From NCBI GenBank assembly GCA_964058845.1, contig CAXKVR010000183.1, positions 1 to 64,000 of the forward strand: a stretch of DNA of 64,000 bases. Direction: 5' to 3'. Below the pieces are notes generated by a model that was given only the letters and a program-made list of their open reading frames with translations, was not told the origin of the DNA and made no database searches. Positions 37,230-48,326 of this stretch are shown here, piece after piece (positions within the stretch are counted from its first letter, which is position 1; the number at the start of each line of letters is the position of its first letter). The position numbers were made by a program, and so were the translations under genes. Source of the stretch: Carex sylvatica (Eukaryota > Streptophyta > Magnoliopsida > Poales > Cyperaceae).

Positions 37230-38220
37230 CTGCTGCATTTTTATTCTTATTTGCAGAAAAATTGGCGAACTCAGGAGGTAACTGACAATCTGAGACTTTG
37301 CATGCGAGTCGCATCAACCCTGACGCGAGTCGCTTATCACTCTGACGCTACCACAGACGCTAGCCGCATCAGACAGACTTCGACGCGAGTCGCATCCTTG
37401 CCACATGACCCGTGTTATACTCTGATGCGACCAACATTAACCTTGACGCGAGTCGCATCAGAGTTTTCCAGAGCAGAAGGCGGAGGCTAAATAGAGTCCC
37501 AATCAAGGTCCAAAGATGAAAGGGTCATTTGGAAAGGCTATAAAAGAATATCCTCTGCCACTAACAAAGAGAGCGAACAGAATCCAACATACTGGTTCAA
37601 AAAGAGAGATCAAACGGGAGAGCTGAGAAGTGAAGATTAGAAGAACTTCACAGATCTTCTTTCCTTCTTCTTCGGGTTTTATCATGATTTGTTCTTTCTT
37701 TCTTGATCATGATTGAGTAGATCTCTTAGTTTCTAGGGTTAAGATGTAGTCTGAAACTCTGTTTTGTAATGCATGATGTTTAGATCTGAGTTTATATTTG
37801 TGTTTATTTGCCTGAGTATTATTTCTATTGCTTGATTGGAATTGTTTGAATGAATCTTGGTTTCTACTGTTGAATGTCTATAGCATCTCTTCTAGTATTT
37901 TGGCCATGATGTTTCTTACAATTAGATCAAGTATTTGAGGTAGATCTTTGATCTGAGAGGTGAGATCAATAGTAACTGAGAGGTGAAACCAAACTTATAA
38001 TCAAGTAAAACCAAACTTTTAATTGCTGTCATTTATTGTTATCGAATTTAGAAAATATAAACAAACCAAATCAACTTTTCCTTACTTCTAGTACCTAACT
38101 GAGCTAAGCAAGAGTCCAGAATTGAACTGTTCCCTGTGGATTGATACCTGATTATATCATTCGATAAGGGTTGTACACTTGCAATCTAATTCGGGATCTA
38201 AATTAAGGTTTTAAACAAAG
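37230..38220 (+). mobile_element. Nested LTR-like insertion in the PMD gene
   Basis: About 1 kb not matching PMD coding sequence. It has repeated cgcgagtcgcatc motifs (37300-37460), a TATA-like ggctataaaag at about 37538, and gttccctgtggattgatacc ... gttgtacacttgcaa near 38130-38180, a phrase typical of plant Ty3/gypsy LTR ends. It is most likely a solo LTR. The boundaries and target duplication are not resolved (ggtac versus agtac at the two sides). Confidence 0.45.
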
Positions 38221-39274
38221 TACAGCTCGCTGTACTGAAGCTTTGTGCTTTGCGCATAACACTGATTAAACAGATAGATAAATGTCATACATCTCTTCTG
38301 GTACCACTTGCGATAACGTGGAAGGTCATTTTAGTCAAACGAGTGACCTTCTCTGATTACTTGCGTCTCATATGCAATAACCAACTGAACATATGCCACG
38401 TATCTTATGGCCCAGGACTCATTCTTCTTTGAGCCCAACATCAACCTGTTCATAATTTTATAACAACTTAACACCCAAAGTTAATTTACATAAATAAGGA
38501 AAATAACAGTGAGTAAACCTTACTTGTGCAACTCAACGTGCGTGTGCCTATTCAGTGGATCTGGCACTGGAATCTCTTGAAACAATCCGAATTGTCGCAT
38601 ACAGCGATCCGGATAAGTATGCTCAACGATCCAATAAAATATTAGTGGACCGTGATACAAGTAGTAGGGTTGATAAATTTAGTAAAAATGTGAGTTATAA
38701 TTTATAAATACAGTGACATATAACTAAATAATAACTTGATTGAAACATATCCTTCCCTCCTGAGTCACTGTCGAAAACTTATTGTAGACCCTTTAGTACG
38801 GCTCCCAATTCACACGATCCTCTGTCAAACTCTAAAACTGGCTCCGCGGGATACGTGTACCCTGGGTCTTGAAGTGGGAGGATGCATTGTATTTGTGCGG
38901 ACCACACATGTATCAAGTGTTGGGGTGCCCCAGGCAGGTTCCCAGTTTTTAGTTTGAGACTCAGGCCGGTGAACTGGAAAGTGGGTCTATGACCAGTGCT
39001 GCAGAAGCATCATCGGACCATGCATAGATCCTCTCCCGGACTCGGTAGTGACACATAGATACCGATACAGATATGCAAGAACCGCTCCACCCCAATTGTA
39101 CTATACCGGTTGATCCAAATCCACAATTAGATCGAGATACCACAGCGATATCCCGTCCCTGCCACTGTCCACGAACAAACTGGACGACATAAGGTCCAAG
39201 ATATATGCACGGACATACCTAGCAAAATTCAATACAATGTGAGTACATTGTTGATAGGCTAAAGCACGAATAAA

Positions 39275-39275
39275 T

Positions 39276-39313
<38 letters not shown>
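39275..39313. repeat. (TA)n microsatellite
   Basis: About 20 TA units in an intron of the MULE-2 PMD gene. Confidence 0.95.
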
Positions 39314-39317
<4 letters not shown>

Positions 39318-40084
39318 CTTACCACTTCAGCGTTTGATCGTCGCGATCTGTCGGTAGCGTCTGAAATCGTTCACGAAACTTAGATTTTAGAAAAGTCGAC
39401 TCCATTGTTTTTTCATTTTCCTCAGACCCCCATTTTTTCATAAGTTCAATCTGCTCATGCTCTTTGATCCCTAACAATTCGAAGAACCGGCCTTTTGTAT
39501 TCCTCCCGTCTGTACTCTCCGTCACTGGGACTCCCGTAATGGGCAAACTCCACAAACAGCTCACGTCCTCCAACATAACTATAATTTATCAAATAAAAAA
39601 ATATAAATTTCTTCATTTGAATTGTCAGTAAATTATCACAAAGAACATATTTATTTGAAGTAATTTTGTAGTTAATACCTGTCATCTCTCCAAATGGAAG
39701 ATGAAAGGTGTGTGTCTTAGGACGCCACCACTCCACAAGTCCATGTATCAGCGCCGCATTGATTTTTTTGTGAGGCATGACTGCGATCTGGTATAAAACC
39801 AATCGAATAAAACATGGCGCGTATGCAACGTGGTATGCGGTCTGGCAACGGTAGTGCTTCACGTTTATAACCTCCATTTTCTACATTACCGAAAATAAAA
39901 ATTGGAAATTTAAACAGGATGATATTTCTGAACAAGTCAGAAAAAAAGAAATAAGTAAATGCTTACCTCCTGAGAAGCCTTACACACCTTATGATAGTTG
40001 TGCGGTATCCACAACAGATCACTAAAATTATTCCGCGCTGTATCCACTTCATCATTGATTTCGTCTGCCATGCTACAAAGTTAA

Positions 40085-41330
40085 TTCAAAGTTAATTCAT
40101 TGTTGTCGAAATTTTTAAACTAATCTAAATCGTTTTGCATTTTTCTAATTATTTCTAAATCAATTTAGATTACCTAAATCATTCTAAACAGTTTCGAAAC
40201 TAATTTGCAATTTTCTAAATTATTCGGGCAAAAATTTCGAATTGTCTAAATTATTCAACACCATTTTCGAACTTTCTAAATTATTCAGACATCATTTTGG
40301 AGTTTTCAACATTATTCTTAATCATTTTAGAATTCTAAAAATTACTCTAAACTATTTTGGAACTTTCTAAATTATTCTAGACTATGTTTGAATTTTCTAA
40401 ATTATTCGGGCACCATCTTAAAGTTTTCTAAATTATTATACACCATTTTATAACTCTCTAAATTATTTTTTGCCATTTTAAAATTTTACAAATTACTCTA
40501 AACCATTTTGAAACTTTCTAAATTATTTGGACATCATCTTAAAAATTTTTAAATTATTCTACACTATTTTACAACTCTCTAAATTATTTTTTTTACCATT
40601 TTGGAATTTTAGAAATTACTCTAAATCATTTTGAAACTTTCTAAATTATTCGGGCACCATCTTAAAATTTTCTAAATTATTCTACACTATTTTACAACTC
40701 TCTAAATTATTTTTTACTATTTTGGAATTTTACAAATTACTCTAAACCATTTTGGAACTTTTCTAAATTATTCTACACTATTTTGCAACCTTCTAAATTA
40801 TTCGGGCTACTATTTTAAAATTTTCGAAAACATTTTGAAATTTTCTAAACTAAACTAAGCCATTTCAAAATAATCAAAATAATCAAAACTATACTCCAAA
40901 TAATATTCCAAATAAATTCTAAACAATCTAAACAATAATTCCAAACAACATTCAAATAATATTCCAAATAAATATTCCAAATAAATTTCAATAATATTCC
41001 AAATAATTATTAGAATAGTTTCAATTTCACTTCTCGATACAGAAACATGCATTGGCATATTAGACATGCATTTTTGTTATTTTCAAATAATATTCCAAAT
41101 AATTATTCTAATAATTTTCCAAATAATTATTCTAATAATTTTCCAAATAATTATTCTTATAATTTTCCAAATAAATATTTCAAATATATTCCAAATAATT
41201 TTTCAAACAATCTTAAACAATATTTCAAATAATATCTAAAGAATCTAAATAATATTTCAAATAATTATAAACAATTCTAATCAATATTATAAACTATTTT
41301 AATAGAACTAAATAAATAAAAAATAAATAA
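40085..41330. repeat. Degenerate AT-rich tandem repeats upstream of PMD gene
   Basis: The words ctaaattattc...accattttggaactttctaaatt recur about every 45-60 bp (40090-40860), then aataatattccaaataatt units (40900-41280). Non-coding; the position corresponds to the AT-rich upstream region in MULE-1. Confidence 0.75.
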
Positions 41331-41637
41331 AAACCTGATACGAGCCTCTCTTTCTCTGCATTTTCCTCCTCTTCTCTTCTTCTCGCAGCCAACTTCCTCT
41401 CTGCCTTCTCTCTTCTAACCCACAATGCCAACTAAAAATAAAAATTCCCACGTGCCCACAGTGCAACTGCAACCACGGGTCTACAGTGCTGCCACGCGTC
41501 CACGCCCCAGCAGATGCCCCCCACGCGTAAAAATAAATAAAAACTTTTCGGTTCTCTGTTAACCGGATTCTAAATCCAGTTAACCAATAACCGGACTCTT
41601 AACAAACTTCCGGTATACCATTAACCGGTTCCTTTCA

Positions 41638-41780
41638 CCAAATTCGGAAATTAGAGGATCAGAAAGAATTGATATTTCCGGTTATTGGATAACCGGTTTG
41701 GGCAGAAATCGAAATCTAATAAAAAAAAGGGGTAGATTACGTAATTTATTAATTATTTTGGACATTTATAAAAAATTCGG
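41638..41780 (-). repeat. MULE-2 right terminal inverted repeat
   Basis: Reverse complement of the left end with scattered mismatches. GGTATACC and AACCGGTT motifs also continue inward here (41560-41640), so the subterminal motif cluster is symmetric. Confidence 0.9.
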
Positions 41781-41789
41781 CAGGATCCT

Positions 41790-42373
41790 TGACTAAATAA
41801 TTGTGTATTATGTCATGAAAGTGAAATGCCATCTTAGAATTAAAAAACCCTAAAAAACCAACTAAAAATCAAGGAAGGAATAAATTAACTTAAAATATTA
41901 TTAAGTATTATGGTAAGCCAGATATCCTACGAACTTATCTTGAATCATAATTTCCTTGGTTAATTTTCGTTATAGCTTTAATTTAGAATTTAGTTAATTT
42001 GGCTTATATTTGAAGCAACATATTTCTTTTATTTTAAAAGATGTAAATGTTTGTCTTCGTATGCTACCGAACGCAAAAATGACCCAAAAGTAATGAACAT
42101 TTTCTTCATTTTACGATTTTTTTATTAAAAATGTAAAAAGAAACTTCCGGATGACGAAAGGTAGATGTGAAGTATATTATTTTGGACAATTATACAAAGA
42201 TCAACAACAATAGATATATTGCATAAGCCAGAAAATAATTAATTAAGAACTTCCATTAAATTAAACTGGCATATCAAAATATCTTTGAATAAAAGAATCT
42301 CTTAGCACAACCGACACACAAGATCAGCCATGAATCCAACTAAGCATATGAGTTCCCATAACTCCGGACACCT
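41790..42373. other. Intergenic, no gene seen
   Basis: AT-rich right flank of MULE-2 without supported coding sequence. Confidence 0.5.
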
Positions 42374-42382
42374 CTTACAGTG

Positions 42383-42593
42383 GGAGTCGGAGTAGGTCCG
42401 ATGTCCATTGGACCTACTTTGGTTCGATGGGTGTTGTGACCATCCAATTGAATCAAGATTTGTACACTCTGTATTAAAATCCGTGCAAATTTTTATTAAT
42501 TTCTGTGCGCACAGATTTTAATGTTGATCGTACGGTGATAGAGTCCATCGAACCTAAAAGTAGATCTAATGGGCATCGGACCTACTCCTATCC
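42383..42593. mobile_element. Miniature inverted-repeat element (211 bp)
   Basis: Arms GGAGTCGGAGTAGGTCCGATG and its near-complement, mirrored through about 45 bp. Flanked by CTTACAGTG at 42374-42382 and 42594-42602. The duplication is 9 bp (MULE-like) or 8 bp (hAT-like) depending on where the end is set. Confidence 0.85.
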
Positions 42594-42602
42594 CTTACAG
42601 TG

Positions 42603-43242
42603 ATATAGAAACGTGATGTAATAAAAAAAATTTACGTGATATGACTAAAATAAAAAAAAAGTTACATCACGCAGAAAAAAAATTATTTATGTGTCGTAAT
42701 TATGCACATAACTTGACTGGATATATTTAATTTTTTTTTAGAATTTTAAGTTATTCTATTTTTAAAAATAAGGATTCTTTGAAAAAAAAATGAAAAATTG
42801 CAAATATTTAACATAAAGAAAATTGTTGGAAAAAAATTATTTAAAAAATCAATTTATGGTCTGGAATATGAATTGTTGGCTGGGAAAATTTTAAAGAAAA
42901 TTCCAAATTATCGGGAAACAACATTTTAAATGGAGGGAAGTTGTTGGAAATTTATTTTGTCATCACATACAAAAATATATTAGTTCCAGTTGTATGTAAG
43001 AAACTATTAGTCCATGCAACGAGTATTTTATTCATTTTTAACACCATATATACAACTCTACATTTTGAGGAAAAATACAAAGAGACAAAAGTTGTTATTG
43101 TACCAACTAATAACAAGCTGAATTCATAAAGAAGTATGGAACTTCGTTTATTTTGAGTGGGCAAAAGGAGTATGGAGCAGTGCCTGTTTAGCATGACAAT
43201 AAACTAGTAATTTTTTTTTAATAAATTGATCAATTATATACT
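42603..43242. other. Intergenic, no gene seen
   Basis: AT-rich; the frames at 42941-43194 overlap each other on both strands and lack recognizable domains. Confidence 0.5.
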
Positions 43243-44535
43243 GCCAATTTTATTAATACCCTTTAAAAAAAAATTTAAAAATGCCCCCATTCAATTTCTT
43301 TTGAAAAATGCCCCGACCGCTGGGCTCACTGGTGGCCCATTCCCAAAGCAGACCCCCCCCCCCCCCTCCTCCTTTTTTTTTTTTTAGAGATCTTAATAAT
43401 TTTGATTAAAATAATTTTGTGAATAAAAAGTTTTCTTGTTTAGAGTGTATGCCAAAAAAAAATTGATGTTGTAACTCTTTATAATTTTGATTTTATTTGT
43501 CAGTTGGATATCACAAGTCTAAAGATAACTTTAATTAAGGACTTGACCATTTGTGCGAACTATTTCAATGCGTTGATAGCTTACTTAATTAGATGAACTT
43601 TATTTTCTGAATAATTTTTATTTTGAGCTTTGTATGAAGTTTGTATGTGTTGACAAGTCACAGTTTCATTATGAGTCTAACTTTGCACCTCTGTTTAACA
43701 TAGCAAAATATCTCTAAAAATCTTGAAAATTGACTGAAGATAGAACACGACTGAAAAATTTCGTACAAAATCTCCAAACAGATAAAGAGATATCAGCTCT
43801 CAAAAATTAACCGAACTGATAAAGGAGTGCATATTGTAGCAACTTTGTAGCTATGGTTAACAACGCAAAATATTTTCTAAAATCATGTAAATTGACTGAC
43901 ATGCATATTTGACATCATAAAACACGACTGCAACGTTTCATACAAAATATCCACACGAAAACTTAAACTGAATTTTTGAAGCACTAAACGACTTTTTTTG
44001 AAATTCTGATGCTCTGGATGTCTCTCACGACACCTAGAGGTTTCTTTTGGGGCAAAATTCGGATCCGTCTCGTCCCCCCTTTTCCAAAAAGTGGTCATAC
44101 GTTCAAATCCAACTTTCCTAGCCAAAGTTATGGATGTTTAAAGTTTTTTCGAAAGCTGAATTTTAAAAATTAATAACTAATTGTAGAAAAATCCAAATAA
44201 ATTAAAATTTGTATCAATTCTGTGTATTTCTGTATGCTATGCATGCTGGTGTAGTCACTTTTGTAGTTTGATCCCTGTACCAAGTCCAGACTTGCTGTAT
44301 TACTTTTGATGTTTTTAGTTCATTGTAATATACTAGTGGCCTTTGCCTAGTACTTGGCTGCTGAGTTTGGACTTGTACCATACCAGAGATCAGTCTATAG
44401 TGCTTTGTGCATGGACAGAGATCTAATTTGAGGTTTGTACATATTTTAGTAGCTCTAAACTACTGTTTTAGTACCAGAAAGAAATTGAATGCGGAGGCAT
44501 TTTTTTTTTATTTTTTAAAGTATTAATAAAAATGA
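43243..44535. mobile_element. Non-autonomous relative of MULE-1 (about 1.3 kb)
   Basis: Left end GCCAATTTTATTAATACCC and right-end complement GTCATTTTTATTAATACTTT share about 65 bp of inverted repeat, through atgcc(c)cccattcaatttc. The family is that of the MULE-1 ends; the left side continues into the same cgaccgctgggc GC block. The interior has no transposase. It contains two diverged copies of a roughly 110-bp segment (43690-43810 and 43855-43970). Ends are approximate, and no duplication was found. Confidence 0.7.
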
Positions 44536-44849
44536 CTGAAAAAAAGTATAAACTGAACCCACTCCAGGCAATTTGGGGCCAGTACGTGGTTATAGATTCA
44601 AAAATATCAAACACATCAAACACCGGCTGTGTCCTAGCTACCTGTCAATTACAATGTATCTCGTCTAAAAATGGTGCCTATATTATTGTCCGTTGGACAG
44701 GAGAAATTTTTTTATAACATCTTCACGAGACCGACAGTTTTATTTTTATTCATTTTCTAAAATATTTTATTAAAAATAATCATATTTTAGAATTTTTTTA
44801 AAAAATATCCACAGTTTGGTTTTTTTTTTTTACATAAACTTTTTTTTTT

Positions 44850-45429
44850 TAATAATATATGTATATGTATATATAATATTCCATGTATAGGAATATGCTA
44901 GCATGCTATGCGTAGCATAGAGGGCCTCCGTGCAACGGCTTAATATTTGACTTTTCAAAATCCTAACAGTCGATCCGAACCATTCATCTTATTCTCCATA
45001 TTAATATGTGTTTGGAGACCAAATTTTATATTTTTTGGAATTTGTTTACTATTTTTTTAGATTATTGAAAATCCCTGTTTTCAGCAAATCTGGACCATAA
45101 AAAAACAGTGATTTTCAATAAATCTAAAAAATAGTAAAAAAATTCCAAAACGATATAAATTTGGTCTCCAAACACATATTAATATGGAGAACAAGATGAA
45201 CAGTTCGGATCGACCGTTAGAATTTTGAAAAGTCGAATGTTGAGCTGTTGCACAGAGGTCCTCTATGCTATGCGTAGCATGCTAGCAGGTTCTAATATGT
45301 GTATATGTATATATAATATAATATATGTATATTTATGTATATATAATATATGTATATGTATATATAATATATGTATATTTATGTATATATAATATATGTA
45401 TATTTATGTATATATAATATATGTATATT
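44850..45429. repeat. AT-rich minisatellite, left part
   Basis: Units of about 25 bp built from atgtatatataatatatgtata, with tttatgtatatataatat variants. They are interrupted by foldback element B and continue on the far side of the Ty3/gypsy element (54698-54815) and again after foldback C (55248-55365). Confidence 0.85.
44896..45287. mobile_element. Foldback element B
   Basis: Ends TGCTAGCATGCTATGC and their complement at 45287. The inner core ccgaaccattcat...tttggagaccaaatttta is mirrored around about 45095. The core is shared with foldback elements A, C, D and E, while the outer 50 bp are different. Inserted in the AT-rich minisatellite. Confidence 0.85.
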
Positions 45430-48166
45430 TGTGACATAATGAATTTTATAATAAATATATTATACTGACTGATTGAATTAAGGCGTCACGAATCGAATTA
45501 TAAATATAGAAAAACGGTCCAGTGCGGATGGATGACCCGCACTGCGGGTGGCTTCACCCGCACTGGGACAATTTTCCTTAACGAATTCCTGTGATTTTCA
45601 CTGGGTGCGGATGGTAGTGCGGATGGGAATCCGCAGTGCGGGTGAGTTCTGTACTCTTCTGAAGTTGACGAATTTTCGCTAAGTACTGGATGCGGATGGG
45701 GATCATCCGCACTGAGCTCAGTGCGTCCGCACTAGGCTCGGACATTTTTCTGCGCCGTGAGTGCGGCTGGACGGATCCGCAGTGCGGATGATCGGTCCGC
45801 ACTGGGATGTGTGTTTGCTATTTGCGCTGTGAGTGCGGCTGGACGGATCCGCAGTGCGGATGAGTGATCCGCACTGGGGTGTGTTTGTTATTTGCGGAAT
45901 GAATGCGGCTGGATGGATCCGCAGTGCGGATGGTTGGTCCGCACTGGGGTCTGTATTTCTGTTATTCTTGTTATTTTGAGGGACTTATTTGCAAAATGGA
46001 TTAAATAAACATCTTCTCTCTTTCTCTTTCATCTTTTTAATAAATAAAACATTTACATAAAGGGCCTATTTGTAATAAATATTTTCAAGTTGTTAATAAC
46101 TAAAAGTTGGAGGGGTATATGTGCAAAATTCCCATTTATTAATTAGAAAACCTTTCTTCTTCTTTTATTCCACCGAACTAAATGGAAAGAACTCGTGAGA
46201 GCTAGGTTAGCCGAAGCAGAAAGGGAAAGAGAGAGAGAGAGAAATTAAACGCGGAAACTGATCGGACTGACCGGAAAATCGAGAGTCGAGCTGAATTGAC
46301 GATCCTTGATCGATTAGAAAGCTTCAATTTGGTATATATTTCTCCCTTGGTAATTTCTTGAAAATCCTAATTTATTCGATTTATTCGATTTGTCATGATT
46401 TCGGTTGAAACTTGTGATTAGGGTTTCGTAATCGAGTTCTAGCTCGATTATTGGTTAATTTGTGATATTTGATACGATTTATCTTCCTTTTCTCTTGGAA
46501 ACCCTAATTTCATTTGATTTGTTATATTTTGGTGAAATTCGAAGTCGAATTTGATTTGAAATGTTATAACTCGATAATCGGATTGATTTGCTTGTGGAAT
46601 TTGGAATTGAACTAGGATTTTGGGGTTGGATTGAAATGGAAAGGAATTGTGATAGTTTCAAGTGAAACTCTGGAAATTGTTGGAATTAATCGAGTTATAA
46701 CTTCGTAAAACATATCGATTCAGGTTGTTTATTCAGAACTACCAATTGAATTGGAATTCGAATTAGGGTTTGGTAATGGTGTTGACCTATCCGATATTAA
46801 TCGAACGCGTTAATCGAATTGAACGTGTAAAATAGGTGGTAATCATACGAGGCAAAGGATTTCTGGATCGTTCGAGACGCCTGAGCCTTAGTCGAGCGTG
46901 CTATTACTCAGGTGCGGGGTTTCTGGACTTGTCTGATAGTTTATATTCAGAAATTAAACTGTGTTTTGATTCAGAATTAAACTGTGTTTTGATTCATATG
47001 CATTGCATTGCCCAAATAAAGTGAAACTCGGATTGTTTTATCTGATTGATTTGCATGCTGGTATGGTTATTATTTGTGTTGATCTGAATGATCTGATTTT
47101 GGAATTAAAGTCACCGTGCTTTATATCACCATCGGTTGGTGGATATGGTATTATGGTCATCCACCGTGATGACGTCACCCAGGGGGTGAATCCGGATTTT
47201 GTCAAGTCTATGCATGGACTGTGACGCTCAGTGTTCTAAAGCTTTAGATCGTCTGACCTTCGGCAGTTCCCAGTACCGGTTGGGACGAAGGGTAAGTGAC
47301 TTTGTACTATGATTTTGGATGTGGTGACTGTGTATCGGATGGCATTACCCAGGGGGTATTGTGTTTGGATGGTCAGTTGGATTTATATGGATTTCCGGAT
47401 AGGAATTAGAACCAGACTTTTAATTAAACAGTTAAGCCTGTAATTACAGATGAGTGTCATGAGAAAAGGTTTTACCTGGTACAGCCGTCTGTAGGTGTCT
47501 GTAACCCTACAGATGAGTGGGAACGAATTGGGGTCCAGTTTGGTGGAACATCTGTAGTTACTACCAGATATTCTGAAATCGAGTTAAACCAAATATTGTG
47601 TGCTTGAATTTCATCTTGGCAATTCCTGAATTGTGATTTCATTTGGATATATGTTGTCGGGTTTGTGTATTCATGTTTATATATGATTATAAACTGATTT
47701 GAGCTATATTTGTGTTTACTTTTTGAATATAATCTGTGATTGCAAGTCCAGGGACGATATGTGGCAAATTATCGCACTGAGAATTCAATTCTCATCCCCT
47801 CTTTTGGGTTACTTTTTCAGGTTCCGGTTCGGCGGATCCGAGAGAGACACGAGGTCGGTAGGCCTGGTTTTCACCGCTACTTAGCTGTCTGGTATTGTGA
47901 CTAGAGACATGTATAGATTTATGTTTTGATTGTATATATATATGTGTTCTCTATGTCATTTGGTGATACGTATCCATCGAGATACGGATTTTGTATGATA
48001 TTACCTGACCAGTTGGGATTTATGAACTGTTTTTCTTAGTTATTTGTTTGTTTTGTTGGTGTGTTTTACTTTCTATTATATCGTACTTGCCTTGTAGGCA
48101 TACGGGCAACCGTATGTCTACGGCAGGAGGCACCCGTCACGCCTCGTGGGGCCGCGGGGTGTGACA
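45430..48166 (+). repeat. 5' LTR of the Ty3/gypsy element
   Basis: Begins TGTGACATAATG and ends GGGGTGTGACA, so the heptamer TGTGACA occurs at both ends in direct orientation while TG...CA is kept. Contains the CCGCAC/GTGCGG hairpin cluster near its start. The short frames inside it are identical in both LTRs and not genes. Confidence 0.95.
45510..45965 (+). repeat. GTGCGGAT/ATCCGCAC tandem cluster in the LTR
   Basis: Three tandem units of about 70 bp starting near 45754, 45828 and 45897. Each holds gatccgcagtgcggat and tccgcactgg, preceded by looser copies from 45520. The motifs are inverted repeats that could fold, and they are unusually CG-rich. An identical copy lies at 52041-52496. Confidence 0.85.
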
Positions 48167-48178
48167 GGTCTCCTTTGG

Positions 48179-48190
48179 TGGTATCAGAGC
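48179..48190 (+). promoter_or_regulatory. Primer-binding site (initiator tRNA-Met)
   Basis: TGGTATCAGAGC, 12 bases after the 5' LTR end; it matches the 3' end of plant initiator tRNA-Met. Confidence 0.9.
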
Positions 48191-48326
48191 ATGGTTTAGA
48201 ACCTGAACCAGACTTGTTTGGATACGAGAGTGGTATACGTATTAATGGGGTCGTCGCGACTATGCGAATTTCGTATGATAAGTAAGGAATATCGAATGTT
48301 ATAAACTAACTTTGTTTATTCAGAAA

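Larger units (their letters stand above)
35876..40071 (-). pseudogene. MULE-2 plant mobile domain (PMD) gene
   Basis: Starts MADEINDEVD at 40071. Exon 1 is 40071-39967; exon 2, about 39890-39680, carries MPHKKINAALIHGLVEWW and RPKTHTFHLPFGEMT; exon 3, about 39580-39325, carries MLEDVSCLWSLPITGVPVT. Next come a YVRAYILDLMSSSLFVDSG exon (about 39217-39060, with in-frame TAG after DLDQPV), an exon with YWIVEHTYPDRCMRQFGLFQ (about 38670-38520), and one with YRKWYQKRCMTFIYL (about 38450-38270). It is then interrupted by a nested insertion before the remaining C-terminal exons down to a TGA at 35876, including another stop at about 35980. Exon order matches the MULE-1 PMD gene and Arabidopsis-type PMD proteins. 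It converges with the three plus-strand ORFs. Confidence 0.82.
30668..41780. mobile_element. MULE-2: complete 11.1-kb Mutator-like element
   Basis: Perfect 9-bp target duplication CAGGATCCT at 30659-30667 and 41781-41789. Terminal inverted repeats of about 143 bp start CCGAAAATTTTATAAATG on the left and CCGAATTTTTTATAAATG on the right complement. A 9-bp duplication with long inverted repeats is diagnostic of Mutator elements. Contents in order: transposase (+), zinc-finger ORF (+), lysine-rich ORF (+), PMD gene (-). The repeats are unrelated to those of MULE-1, so this is a different family. All genes carry disabling lesions. Confidence 0.95.

Noticed and set aside
45578..48285. Short ORFs inside the 5' LTR (for example 45578-45802 and 47003-47224), repeated in the 3' LTR
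   Set aside because: They are identical in both LTRs because the LTRs are identical. They lie in non-coding LTR sequence and have no domain.
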